Positions 1-7,093 of a DNA stretch of 7,557 nucleotides are shown in pieces. This stretch comes from CAYNTH01 sp964427055. GTDB taxonomy: Archaea; Aenigmatarchaeota; Aenigmatarchaeia; CG10238-14; SCSR01. The translations under genes were made by a program, and so were the position numbers. The DNA lies in contig CAYRSQ010000040.1 in NCBI GenBank assembly GCA_964427055.1, positions 1 to 7,557 of the forward strand, in the 5' to 3' direction. Every line of letters starts with the position of its first letter. Positions within the stretch are counted from its first letter, which is position 1. The notes under the pieces were generated by a model, which saw only the letters and a list, made by a program, of their open reading frames with translations, did no database searches and was not told the DNA's origin.

Positions 1-7
1 CCGACAT
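1..7 (-). CDS. Possible start of a next gene in the same operon (partial)
   Basis: An ATG on the minus strand begins at position 7 and is followed by TCG and then the window edge. It lies just past the SDR stop codon (14-12). A GGAGG sequence at 23-19, formed by the glycine codons near the SDR C terminus, sits 11 bases upstream, slightly longer than ideal for a Shine-Dalgarno site. This would be a tightly coupled next cistron. Only two codons are visible, so the product is unknown and the call depends on start context alone. Confidence 0.3.
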
Positions 8-11
8 ATAA

Positions 12-848
12 TCAAAAGCCTCCATAACCGCCGCCCACGATAAGAGTCTGACCCGACACATAATCAGAAAGGGACGAAGCAAAAAATAATATCGCGCGGG
101 CGGCTTCATCGGGCGTCCCCGGACGCCCAAGGGGAATCGCCATCTTCCACTTCTCTCTGCTCGCCCCCGGGACACCGATATGGATCTTCTTCCCCTCACG
201 CTCAATGTACATTTCTTCTCCCTCTTTCTTCTCCTGTACAAGACGTGTATCGATCACCCCAAACGCAACACAGTTTACATTGACGTTGTACCTGCCCCAC
301 TCCTTGGCTAAGGTCTTGGTCATACCGATCAAACCAGCCTTTGCGGTCGAGTAGTTTGTCTGACCAGGATTGCCGTGCGTACCCGCGGTGGAACCAATGT
401 TTATAACCTTTCTATAATTCTGTATCCCGGCTTCCCTCTCTGCTTTGGCCTTCTCACGTATGAAATGCGACGCCGCTCTCAGAATCCGGAATGGGGCAGT
501 GATATGGATTTTTAAAATGGCATCCCATTGCTGATCCGTCATGTTTTGGATCATTGCGTCCCACGTATATCCCGCCGTGTTAACGATAACATCAAGACCG
601 CCAAAAGAATCCACCGCCGTCTGTATAATCTGCTCGGGCATTCCGTCAGTCGTAACATCACAGATCACCGCCACGGCCTCACTACCCATCTTCTTGATCT
701 CTTCAACCGTTTCGAGTGCAGGATCAGCATCTAGATCACAGACGACAACCTTCCCGCCTTCCTTTGCAAAACGAAGGGCTGCAGCCTTCGCGATTCCTCT
801 TCCTGCACCTGTAACTACACACACCTTCCCATCAACCATCTTTTCCAT
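12..848 (-). CDS. SDR-family NAD(P)-dependent dehydrogenase, probable 3-hydroxyacyl-CoA dehydrogenase
   Basis: This is a classical short-chain dehydrogenase/reductase of about 278 residues, slightly longer than the usual 250. The Rossmann dinucleotide motif TGAGRGIA is at residues 13-20, with Ala in place of the usual last Gly. Asp38 at the end of the second strand (CDLD) favours NAD(H) over NADP(H). NTAG is at 90-93, and the catalytic set is Ser153, Tyr166 and Lys170 (YSTAK). About 12 extra residues, charged and Lys/Glu/Arg rich, sit near 131-146 ahead of the strand carrying Ser153. ATG at 848 is preferred because GGAG at 859-856 lies 7 bases upstream; the ATG at 854 would leave 1 base. It follows the MaoC gene by 35 bases. 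Inferred role: cytoplasmic oxidation of a (3R)-hydroxyacyl-CoA to the 3-oxoacyl-CoA, as in the SDR domain of peroxisomal multifunctional enzyme 2. A FabG-like reductase acting in the other direction cannot be excluded. Confidence 0.9.
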   Translation of the reverse strand: MEKMVDGKVCVVTGAGRGIAKAAALRFAKEGGKVVVCDLDADPALETVEEIKKMGSEAVAVICDVTTDGMPEQIIQTAVDSFGGLDVIVNTAGYTWDAMIQNMTDQQWDAILKIHITAPFRILRAASHFIREKAKAEREAGIQNYRKVINIGSTAGTHGNPGQTNYSTAKAGLIGMTKTLAKEWGRYNVNVNCVAFGVIDTRLVQEKKEGEEMYIEREGKKIHIGVPGASREKWKMAIPLGRPGTPDEAARAILFFASSLSDYVSGQTLIVGGGYGGF

Positions 849-883
849 ATTCATTCTCCCTCGCTAATATCCCAATTACTGCC

Positions 884-1321
884 TTAATATAATCCTCGGG
901 TCGGCAACGCAGCTTCAAAAGAACCAGAAACAAGAACAGCACCCTGCTGGTTCTTTGCCGTTACATCGCAAACGATCACCTTATCGGATCCAGCCTCTTT
1001 CTTGTCTGTCACCGTCCCGGTGACCTTCACCACATCACCCGGCCTCGTCATACCGACAAAACGAACGCCAAACTTCCTCAGATATTTTTTGGGAATCCAG
1101 TCGGTAATTGCCTGACCAACAAACCCCATGATCAGCATGCCATGAGCGATGATTCCCCCAATACCGACCGCCTTACCAATCTCCGGATCGGTATGAAGCA
1201 GATTAAAGTCCCCCGAAGCGCCCGCATACTTCACCAACTGAACTTTTACAACAGGGTCCTTCACCAGCGCAGGCATCGCATCGCCGATATTGATATCGTC
1301 AAAATAAATTTCCTTCGCCAT
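884..1321 (-). CDS. MaoC-type hot-dog dehydratase, catalytic subunit of a probable (R)-specific enoyl-CoA hydratase
   Basis: This protein of 145 residues is a single hot-dog domain of the MaoC / (R)-hydratase family. The hydratase motif AxxGDFNxLHxD is intact: Asp38 and His43 correspond to the catalytic Asp/His pair of PhaJ-type hydratases, and a conserved HGM follows at 60-62. The family adds water to trans-2-enoyl-CoA to give (3R)-hydroxyacyl-CoA in the cytoplasm. At 145 residues it matches a one-domain hydratase. It starts 12 bases after the partner MaoC-N gene stops, and its Shine-Dalgarno AAGGGG overlaps that stop codon, which indicates translational coupling and matched subunit amounts. 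The gene pair resembles split hydratases such as HadAB/HadBC or ChsH1-ChsH2, where only one subunit has the full catalytic pair. Family is certain; substrate and partner dependence are inferred. Confidence 0.9.
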   Translation of the reverse strand: MAKEIYFDDINIGDAMPALVKDPVVKVQLVKYAGASGDFNLLHTDPEIGKAVGIGGIIAHGMLIMGFVGQAITDWIPKKYLRKFGVRFVGMTRPGDVVKVTGTVTDKKEAGSDKVIVCDVTAKNQQGAVLVSGSFEAALPTRGLY

Positions 1322-1329
1322 CGTTTATA

Positions 1330-1335
1330 CCCCTT
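1330..1335 (-). promoter_or_regulatory. Ribosome binding site overlapping the upstream stop codon
   Basis: AAGGGG on the minus strand (1335-1330) shares its AA with the TAA stop (1336-1334) of the MaoC-N gene and lies 8 bases before the ATG at 1321. The overlap supports translational coupling of the two hot-dog proteins. Confidence 0.7.
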
Positions 1336-1780
1336 ATTTTCTCTCAACAGTGACCGTTGTAACTTTCAATACAAGCTCATTCCGCTGGTTCGCATACAGA
1401 GTCTCCCGCGTAATCATATCCATATCACCGGCTTTCCCCGATTTCGTCTTAACACTGATAATTTTAGTACGTCCCGTGAGGATATCGCCCGGATAAATCT
1501 CCTCGTAATACTCATACCTCTCTTCTCCGTGAAGGATTCTCGCATAATCTACGTTCAGGTCTTCCAGAATTTTCTTGCCTACCTCTTTCCACATCACCGG
1601 AACGGTACCAAAGGTAGGTGAGGCAACAACATCTGCATAGCCCTCTTGGATCGCAACCTCTCGGTTCACGTAAACAGGATTATCATCCCCGATCGCCTGA
1701 ACCAGCTCCCTGACCTTGCCCCGTTCCACCTCCCACGTAAAGGGAGGATATTCTTTTCCTATAGCCGATTTATCCGCCAT
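1334..1780 (-). CDS. MaoC N-terminal-like (FAS1-like dehydratase) hot-dog protein, probable non-catalytic hydratase subunit
   Basis: This protein of 148 residues resembles the FAS1-like dehydratase / MaoC N-terminal hot-dog group. The segment AIGDDNPVY (29-37) aligns with the AxxGDFNxLH active-site motif of the neighbouring MaoC. The Asp is kept (Asp32), but the catalytic His position is Tyr37. The following HGEERYEYYEEIYPGD (84-99) is typical of this subgroup. Known relatives (HadA/HadC of mycobacteria, the N-terminal repeat of hydratase 2) form heterodimers in which this half shapes the acyl-binding tunnel and the partner supplies catalysis, and the same is inferred here. The start at ATG 1780 is chosen because GAGGGG at 1794-1789 is 8 bases upstream; a GTG at 1786 would leave only 2 bases. 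It lies 148 bases after the acyl-CoA dehydrogenase start-to-stop direction of transcription, a gap in which I see no clear promoter or terminator. Confidence 0.85.
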   Translation of the reverse strand: MADKSAIGKEYPPFTWEVERGKVRELVQAIGDDNPVYVNREVAIQEGYADVVASPTFGTVPVMWKEVGKKILEDLNVDYARILHGEERYEYYEEIYPGDILTGRTKIISVKTKSGKAGDMDMITRETLYANQRNELVLKVTTVTVERK

Positions 1781-1788
1781 TTTCACAT

Positions 1789-1794
1789 CCCCTC
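1789..1794 (-). promoter_or_regulatory. Ribosome binding site that decides the MaoC-N start
   Basis: GAGGGG on the minus strand has an 8-base spacing to ATG 1780 and only 2 bases to the in-frame GTG at 1786, so the ATG is the likely start. Confidence 0.65.
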
Positions 1795-1928
1795 ACAATT
1801 AGTTTTACACAGCCAAACTTCCTTATCATGATGATTCCACAGACCCGGCAAATTCATAAAGTCTATTCTTTCTTCTATTCCTGACCTAGTCCTTTCAGAT
1901 CAGAAGCATTATGGTGTCATCTACAGCA

Positions 1929-3713
1929 TCAAAATGCCCCATCCGATATCTCTACAATCTCGCGCCCTTCCCTGAGGCAAGTTCCCAGACGGGCCATCGT
2001 CAACGGCAACATTACATTTGTAAAATATGTGGCCTGCATAACTTTTCCCACGAAGAAATCCTCATTCTTGCCATTACCCATAGCTCGCTCTGCTACTGTA
2101 GCCATGTCCAGAAGACGCCAAGCCACTGTTACATCACCGAAGCAAAGAAGGGCCGGATATGTATACGAAGCCCACTGAAGCGGGTCGGATTTGAACCTCT
2201 CTGACAGTTCAATTGCCACTTCTCCCATTCGTTTTGCCACATTAGAGAGAAGGAGCATCTCCTTCCCCAGCACGGAATGATCGGAATTTCTGTTACAGAA
2301 CTTATCTATTTCCGACATAAAAACCCTAAATGGCACTCCGGCGTTGATTCGCATCTTGCGCCCCATCAGGTCCATAGATTGTATGCCGTTGGTGCCTTCA
2401 TAAAGTGACGTTATCTTGGCATCCCTCAGGTACTGCTCCAAGGGATATTCCCCGCAAAAGCCATATCCTCCAAGAACCTGAATGGCCATCGTACAGACCC
2501 TGAAACCCATGTCTGAGCAATAGGCCTTTATAATGGGAGTCATAAATTCAACGAGCGCCTGATAATGCCGCTTTTCCTCTGAATCATTCATCTCCTCGGC
2601 AAGGTTCTCCCAAAAGGCGCCGGTATAGATCATGGACCGCATGCCATCGACCATGGCTTTCATCCACAGGAGCATGCGACGTACATCAGGATGATCTATA
2701 ATGGGGACATATCCAGACTTTCGCCCTGCCACATCGGCGCCCTGAATTCGCTCCTTGGCGTATAAAAGAGCGTTCTGATAGGCAGTACTGGCCAAGGTCA
2801 TACTGTTAATACCTGATTTGATTCTGGATGCATTCATCAGTTGAAACATATGGGCAAGTCCCTTATTCTCTTGTCCACACAGGTAACCGATACACTCATC
2901 ATTATCTCCAAAGCTGAGTGCGCATGTCGGGGAGGCGTGCAAGCCAAGCTTTTCCTCAATACCTGTGCACAGCACATCATTATGTTCACCAAGAGAACCA
3001 TCGGGATTGACTCTGATTTTGGGCACGATAAAGAGGGATATCCCCTTTACACCTTCCGGCGCCCCCTCAATACGGGCCAAGATCAGGTGAATGATGTTCT
3101 CAGTCAGGTCATGGTCTCCGTAGGAGATAAACATTTTGCTGCCTTTGACCTTAAAATGATCTCCTTCCTTGAAAGCCGTGGTACGGATAGCAGCAAGGTT
3201 TGACCCCGCATCGGGTTCGGTAAGGGCCATGGTGCCAGTCCACTCACCACCAAACATCTTCGGAACGAACAGTTCTTTCAGTTCATCAGCGGCAAAACTC
3301 TCAATCAAGTGACCAGCACCATCTGTCAGACTTGTTACTATGTTGAAAGATTGAGCAGCTCCAGCCAACAAATCGTTTATGATAATCCTCATCATATGAG
3401 GAAAACCCTGGCCGCCATATTTAAGGTCACGGGACGCCGCTATCCACCCATTTTCACCACACAATTTAAAGACATCTTTGAATTCAGGGGCGCAACGGAC
3501 CTGCCCATCCTCAAAGATAACACCCCTCTTTTCGCCAATTTCCTGAAGTGGATCAATTTCCGACCTGGCAAATTTGATAGCCTCAGCTACAAGCATGTCA
3601 AGAGTTTCCTCGTCAATCTCTCTATACCGATCAAGCTTGCAAAGGTTGCCGTAATTGAGCTGATCCTTCAGAATAAAAAAGATGTCTTTTTCATTAACTT
3701 TGAAATGTCCCAT
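1929..3713 (-). CDS. Acyl-CoA dehydrogenase, long DmdC/FadE5-like type
   Basis: This FAD-dependent acyl-CoA dehydrogenase of 594 residues is about 200 longer than the classical 380-400-residue enzymes and fits the DmdC/FadE5-like class with an added C-terminal helical domain. A short N-terminal extension precedes the helical domain. The flavin/substrate signature MALTEPDAGSNL is at 162-173, the conserved QVLGGYGFCGEYPLEQYLRD run starts at 412, and the catalytic base is Glu439 in SLYEGTNGIQ. The extra domain runs from about 460 to the end. The reaction is alpha,beta-dehydrogenation of an acyl-CoA in the cytoplasm, normally passing electrons to ETF; no ETF genes are in the window. The ATG at 3713 has GGAG 8 bases upstream (3725-3722). 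It lies between the TRAP genes and the hydratase genes, suggesting it acts on the CoA ester of the imported acid. Methylthiopropionyl-CoA (DmdC), medium-chain, branched or alicyclic acyl-CoA are all possible substrates. Confidence 0.93.
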   Translation of the reverse strand: MGHFKVNEKDIFFILKDQLNYGNLCKLDRYREIDEETLDMLVAEAIKFARSEIDPLQEIGEKRGVIFEDGQVRCAPEFKDVFKLCGENGWIAASRDLKYGGQGFPHMMRIIINDLLAGAAQSFNIVTSLTDGAGHLIESFAADELKELFVPKMFGGEWTGTMALTEPDAGSNLAAIRTTAFKEGDHFKVKGSKMFISYGDHDLTENIIHLILARIEGAPEGVKGISLFIVPKIRVNPDGSLGEHNDVLCTGIEEKLGLHASPTCALSFGDNDECIGYLCGQENKGLAHMFQLMNASRIKSGINSMTLASTAYQNALLYAKERIQGADVAGRKSGYVPIIDHPDVRRMLLWMKAMVDGMRSMIYTGAFWENLAEEMNDSEEKRHYQALVEFMTPIIKAYCSDMGFRVCTMAIQVLGGYGFCGEYPLEQYLRDAKITSLYEGTNGIQSMDLMGRKMRINAGVPFRVFMSEIDKFCNRNSDHSVLGKEMLLLSNVAKRMGEVAIELSERFKSDPLQWASYTYPALLCFGDVTVAWRLLDMATVAERAMGNGKNEDFFVGKVMQATYFTNVMLPLTMARLGTCLREGREIVEISDGAF

Positions 3714-3925
3714 TATTCCATCTCCTTTTGATCTCTTTTTCCCAGCATTTAGCTCTACGCGGATACTAGTTTGTCTTTACACTCATGATAATAATTCCCC
3801 CCCATTTTCTTCTTCACTTCTCCACGTATTTAAAGTTCTCTCGAGTTCAACAAGCAGATCGTCCCAAATTATTAATGCCTTTCGGCTGTATCATAGCAAA
3901 AAAAGAAACCCATCAAGTGCTATCC
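3714..3925. other. dctM to acyl-CoA dehydrogenase intergenic region
   Basis: These 212 bases separate two genes of the same orientation. On the minus strand they hold a 7-T run at 3904-3898 lying inside the loop of a 6-bp inverted repeat (ATAGCA 3893-3898, TGCTAT 3918-3923), a 3-bp GAAA-tetraloop hairpin near 3877-3886, and a run of seven G (3803-3797). None makes a convincing terminator because no GC-rich stem directly precedes the T run. I see no clear sigma-70 or sigma-54 promoter. A separate promoter for the catabolic genes is possible but not shown. Confidence 0.5.
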
Positions 3926-5236
3926 CTATTTCGTCATCATAAGACTTGGCAACCAGGTGGCAATTTGTGGAAACACCATTACGATGGCCAAAAGTACTCC
4001 TTGGATGACAATAAAAGGAAGTATGGAACTGTAGATATCCGCCATGGTTATCTCCGGCGGAGCCACCCCCTTTAAGATAAAGAGATTGAACCCGAATGGC
4101 GGCGTAAGATAGCCCATCTCCATATTTATGACAAAGAGGATTCCAAACCATAATGGATCAAATCCCAGTTCGACAATAATAGGCACAAAAAGAGGACCTA
4201 CGAGAGTAACAATGGCAGCAGGATTTAAGAACATCCCCATCACAAAGAAAGCGACCTGCATAATGACAATAATCCACCAACGCCAGATATGCAGGTCAAC
4301 CAAAACCTCATACAGCTTGTCATGAATACCGGCCACAGCTATAAAATGAGAGAAACATGCCGCACCAATGATGATCCACATTATCATCGCAGTAGTGTTT
4401 ACGGTAGCAAGCGCCGCACTTTTTATTCTTTCAAAAGTCAGACGGCCGTATACCGCCATGCAAATGAGGGCGCCAAAGGCTCCCACACCGGCCGCTTCTG
4501 TTGGCGTGCACGCGCCCGAATATATGCTTCCAAGAACAAGTAAAACCAGCAATATTGGGAGGATAATCCCTTTAAGTATCATCAGTTTTTCTTTAAGAGA
4601 AAATCTCACGTCCACGGGCGGCCCCGCTTCCGGATGGATCCAGCATTTGATACCAATGTACCCAATATATAAAACCGCAAGGAGTATTCCGGGCATAATC
4701 CCGCCCATAAAGAGTTTGCCTATGGATACTTCCGCCACACCACCGTAGACAATCATAATGATGCTGGGGGGAATAAGAATCCCAAGGGCGCCTCCAGCCA
4801 TGATACATCCCAGAACTAGCGATTTATCGTAACCGCGTTGCAACATAGACGGCAACGCAATAAGGCCCATTGTAACCGTCGCCACCGAACTGATACCGGC
4901 CATGGCCGCAAATATGGCACAGATAACAATCGTGCCCATGGCCAATCCTCCCCTAACGCGCCCCCCCCATCGATAGATAATCTCATACATATCATCGGCC
5001 AGACCACTGCTCTGCAGAAAATTCGCCATTAAAAGAAAAAGTGGAATGGCAATATAAATAAAATTTGTTGCACTGCCAAAGGTGGTACTCACCACCATAT
5101 ACAGGCCTGACCAGCCCCAGACATAAAGAGTGCCAAAGATAGCCAATCCCCCCATTGCAAAAGCTATTGGGAATCCCAAACCTAACAGGATAAATAAACA
5201 AATAATAATAATCAAAAAAAGCAACCATACACTCAT
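3926..5236 (-). CDS. dctM: TRAP transporter large permease, DctM family
   Basis: This very hydrophobic protein of 436 residues has the usual length and composition of DctM, with about a dozen membrane segments. It forms the ion-coupled translocation channel in the inner membrane. Characteristic conserved stretches are visible: AIPLFLLMANFLQSSG (63-78), GALGILIPPSIIMIVYG (149-165), SGACTPTEAAGVGAFGA (240-256) and MGYLTPPFGFNLF (374-386). ATG 5236 has GAGGAG at 5249-5244, 7 bases upstream. It follows dctQ by 89 bases in the normal P-Q-M order. The coding strand carries a run of eight G (4968-4961) at about residues 90-92, a possible slippage site; the frame is intact in this sequence. DctM partners with DctQ and receives substrate from DctP. 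The family is certain, but the substrate is not encoded in any motif I can read. Confidence 0.95.
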   Translation of the reverse strand: MSVWLLFLIIIICLFILLGLGFPIAFAMGGLAIFGTLYVWGWSGLYMVVSTTFGSATNFIYIAIPLFLLMANFLQSSGLADDMYEIIYRWGGRVRGGLAMGTIVICAIFAAMAGISSVATVTMGLIALPSMLQRGYDKSLVLGCIMAGGALGILIPPSIIMIVYGGVAEVSIGKLFMGGIMPGILLAVLYIGYIGIKCWIHPEAGPPVDVRFSLKEKLMILKGIILPILLVLLVLGSIYSGACTPTEAAGVGAFGALICMAVYGRLTFERIKSAALATVNTTAMIMWIIIGAACFSHFIAVAGIHDKLYEVLVDLHIWRWWIIVIMQVAFFVMGMFLNPAAIVTLVGPLFVPIIVELGFDPLWFGILFVINMEMGYLTPPFGFNLFILKGVAPPEITMADIYSSILPFIVIQGVLLAIVMVFPQIATWLPSLMMTK

Positions 5237-5325
5237 TCTTTATCTCCTCTCATACAGATTCTTGTGAAACAGAGAATTGCATATTGCATAGTATGCTCAA
5301 GCAAATAAAAGATCGTCAGAACAAA

Positions 5326-5820
5326 TCAGTTTTCATCAATAAGAGTTAGTATATTTCGGAGGTATCTGGCCACAATCTGCATCGCCAACAAAAACCCGCC
5401 TAAGGGAACGATAAGCCAGACCGGCCACAAGGGAAAGGCCATTGCCGACTCTGACCTCCTATCCCCAACCAGCGCTGTCCAAAATTCATCCCCGCCCAGC
5501 CAAACCAGTATCACACATAAGATAAGGGCAAGCGGAAAGGTGAACATCTCCACTATCGCCTGAGTCTTGGGAGAGAACTTCGGATAGAAGAGATCCACAC
5601 GGACATGCCCATCCCTCAAAAGGCAGTATCCCCCTCCTACGAGGCTCACAGCACAGAACAGATACTGGTTGATCTCCATAGACCACAGCGTGGGGGCATT
5701 AAAAACATACCTGGACACAACCTCGAAAACGACTACAAATACCATCAGCAAAGAAATCCAAGCGGCGATGTTTCCAAACAAATTGTTAACTTTATCAATT
5801 GCCTTTATAACGTTTTGCAT
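5326..5820 (-). CDS. dctQ: TRAP transporter small permease, DctQ family
   Basis: This protein of 164 residues has four predicted membrane helices (about 18-36, 51-67, 88-109 and 132-152), the normal DctQ topology. The family signature is clear: SRYVFNAP at 36-43, then a conserved Glu49 in the next segment (SMEINQYLF), and DGHVRVDLFY at 70-79. It is the small inner-membrane subunit that pairs with DctM and docks DctP. ATG 5820 is preferred because GGAGGG (5835-5830) lies 9 bases upstream. An in-frame GTG at 5874 would add 18 charged residues ahead of that site and is unlikely. It is separated from dctP by 183 bases containing a strong hairpin, longer than usual inside a transporter operon. Confidence 0.93.
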   Translation of the reverse strand: MQNVIKAIDKVNNLFGNIAAWISLLMVFVVVFEVVSRYVFNAPTLWSMEINQYLFCAVSLVGGGYCLLRDGHVRVDLFYPKFSPKTQAIVEMFTFPLALILCVILVWLGGDEFWTALVGDRRSESAMAFPLWPVWLIVPLGGFLLAMQIVARYLRNILTLIDEN

Positions 5821-5923
5821 ACCACTTAACCCTCCCCTTCTTTGTTTAATCCGGACTCCCCTCGAGGCTTGCACAAAAACACGCGACTCGATATGCTCAA
5901 TATTGTAAGACCTTTAAACAACC

Positions 5924-5968
5924 AGTGGCAGCTTCCTGCCTGCCTGCGACAGACAGGAAGCTGCCTCT
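5924..5968. repeat. Strong inverted repeat (hairpin) between dctP and dctQ
   Basis: Twelve perfect base pairs join GGCAGCTTCCTG (5927-5938) to CAGGAAGCTGCC (5954-5965). After one mismatch, three more pairs continue inward (5940-5942 with 5950-5952), then a further C-G pair (5944/5948). Outward, beyond one mismatch, two more pairs form (5924-5925 with 5967-5968). It lies about 38 bases after the dctP stop. The minus strand past the stem reads TGGTTGTTTAAAG, too few consecutive T for a good intrinsic terminator. The likely role is 3' protection of dctP mRNA or partial termination. The CCTGCC/CAGACAGG core could also be a dispersed palindromic (REP-like) repeat. Confidence 0.85.
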
Positions 5969-6003
5969 ATACAAAGACCCCGTAATATACCAAGCACTGC
6001 CGA

Positions 6004-7023
6004 TTATCTTCCTTTCTCATTCCAATATTTCTGAATGATCTCTACCTGCCTGGCACAAAGATCAGACTTTTTGGCATGAGATTCATACACCGGGAAGACA
6101 GCTTCCCGGAAACGCTTTATTTCCTCGGGTGGCAATTCGATTATGTTTATTCCCTTTTCTTTACAAAACTTATCCACCCTTCTGTCATTTACTTCAGCAT
6201 ACAGGGCCGCTTGCATTAGAGCTTGTTCGGCAGCGCGGTTAATGGCCTCCTTGTTTTTGGGAGACAATGTGTCCCACACCTTCGCGCTTAATTGAATTGA
6301 AAGAAGTCCCGGAGTAAAAATCGGAGGCGTAATTACATAATCCACCACTTCATAGAATTTATAAGCCTCAATTGTATAAAGGGAGAAGTCTACACCATCA
6401 ACCGTCCCCCGTTGTAGGGCCATATATTGTTCTGTTGCCGGCAAGCTTACGGGTGCTGCTCCTAATAACCTAACAGTCTCACCTATTAGACCAAGAGCTC
6501 TAATCTTTTTCCCTGCCAGATCTTCAAGTTTATGTACTGGAAATTTAGTAATCAACCCGTTCGCACCACCACTTAGCGGCGCAAGGTAATAAATACCATG
6601 TTTTGCCAGAGCCTCACGCATCAAATCCAAATATCCACGGTTAAGATATATATCCACAAAGTCACTTGAATTCTCCCAAGCATAAGGAAGCCACTCGCCG
6701 CCGGCCTCTGGCACAATACCTACGAAAGCAACCATAGAACAGCTAAGCCCTCCAATCATTCCCCTCTGTAGCGCGTTGAATGCTTCTTTGGTCTCTACCA
6801 GCTGCCCAGGCCAGAATAATTTGATTTTCACCTCACCGTTGGTATATTTTTCAACATTCTTGACGAAGAGTTTAAGGTTCGGCGTCACCACACTTGATTG
6901 TGGATAGGCACTCTGAAATTTGATAGTGGTTGTTGTAGCGCTTACCGCATTGACATTGAACAAACAAACCCCCCAAAGTAAAATCGCAACGCTAAATATT
7001 AGAATTGACAATATTTTTTTCAT
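6004..7023 (-). CDS. dctP: TRAP transporter substrate-binding protein, DctP family
   Basis: This periplasmic solute receptor has 339 residues, normal for the family. A signal peptide is evident: MKK, a hydrophobic core at 4-22, and a probable cleavage after Val-Ser-Ala at 27-29. The mature protein starts with the typical IKFQSAYP strand. KKIRALG (172-178) carries Arg175 at the position of the arginine that clamps the substrate carboxylate in TRAP receptors such as SiaP. ATEQYMALQRGTVDGVD (196-212) is the conserved stretch ahead of the second half of the pocket. The Asn commonly found after DGxxN is absent (DGVDFS), so the pocket differs from sialic-acid receptors. ATG 7023 has AAGGAGA directly upstream, with 6 bases from GGAG. 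It is the first gene of the transporter, preceded by a 485-base gene-free leader. The ligand is probably an organic acid anion; its identity cannot be read from the sequence. Confidence 0.95.
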   Translation of the reverse strand: MKKILSILIFSVAILLWGVCLFNVNAVSATTTTIKFQSAYPQSSVVTPNLKLFVKNVEKYTNGEVKIKLFWPGQLVETKEAFNALQRGMIGGLSCSMVAFVGIVPEAGGEWLPYAWENSSDFVDIYLNRGYLDLMREALAKHGIYYLAPLSGGANGLITKFPVHKLEDLAGKKIRALGLIGETVRLLGAAPVSLPATEQYMALQRGTVDGVDFSLYTIEAYKFYEVVDYVITPPIFTPGLLSIQLSAKVWDTLSPKNKEAINRAAEQALMQAALYAEVNDRRVDKFCKEKGINIIELPPEEIKRFREAVFPVYESHAKKSDLCARQVEIIQKYWNEKGR

Positions 7024-7080
7024 TATTCTCTCCTTTTCCAGTCTGTTTTGAGTTATTCTAAAAAAATTCCCTATACACCA

Positions 7081-7093
7081 ACAGCGCTGTCAA
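7081..7093 (-). promoter_or_regulatory. Perfect TTGACA with an overlapping palindrome, possible operator/promoter of dctP
   Basis: On the minus strand a perfect -35 hexamer TTGACA (7093-7088) overlaps a perfect 10-base palindrome ACAGCGCTGT (7081-7090). At 16-18 bases spacing there is no good -10 box; the nearest, TATAGG, is only 12 bases away. The site is about 65 bases before the dctP start, a sensible distance for a promoter or operator. Weak without experimental support. Confidence 0.25.

Noticed and set aside
3797..3803. Seven-G tract in the intergenic region as a phase-variable promoter spacer
   Set aside because: No promoter hexamers flank it at suitable distance, so there is no support beyond the tract itself.
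3893..3923. Inverted repeat ATAGCA/TGCTAT with a 7-T run after dctM
   Set aside because: The T run lies inside the loop and the stem is 6 bp and AT-rich, so it is not an intrinsic terminator.
5279..5296. GCATA/TATGC short inverted repeat between dctQ and dctM
   Set aside because: A 5-bp stem in AT-rich DNA is expected by chance and has no T tract.
5821..5874. N-terminal extension of DctQ from GTG 5874
   Set aside because: The 18 added residues are charged and precede a clear GGAGGG site serving ATG 5820; DctQ homologues start near the first helix.
5937..5965. GG-N10-GC match to sigma-54 spacing inside the dctP-dctQ hairpin
   Set aside because: It arises from the repeated AGGC units of the palindrome and lacks the TT of the -12 box.
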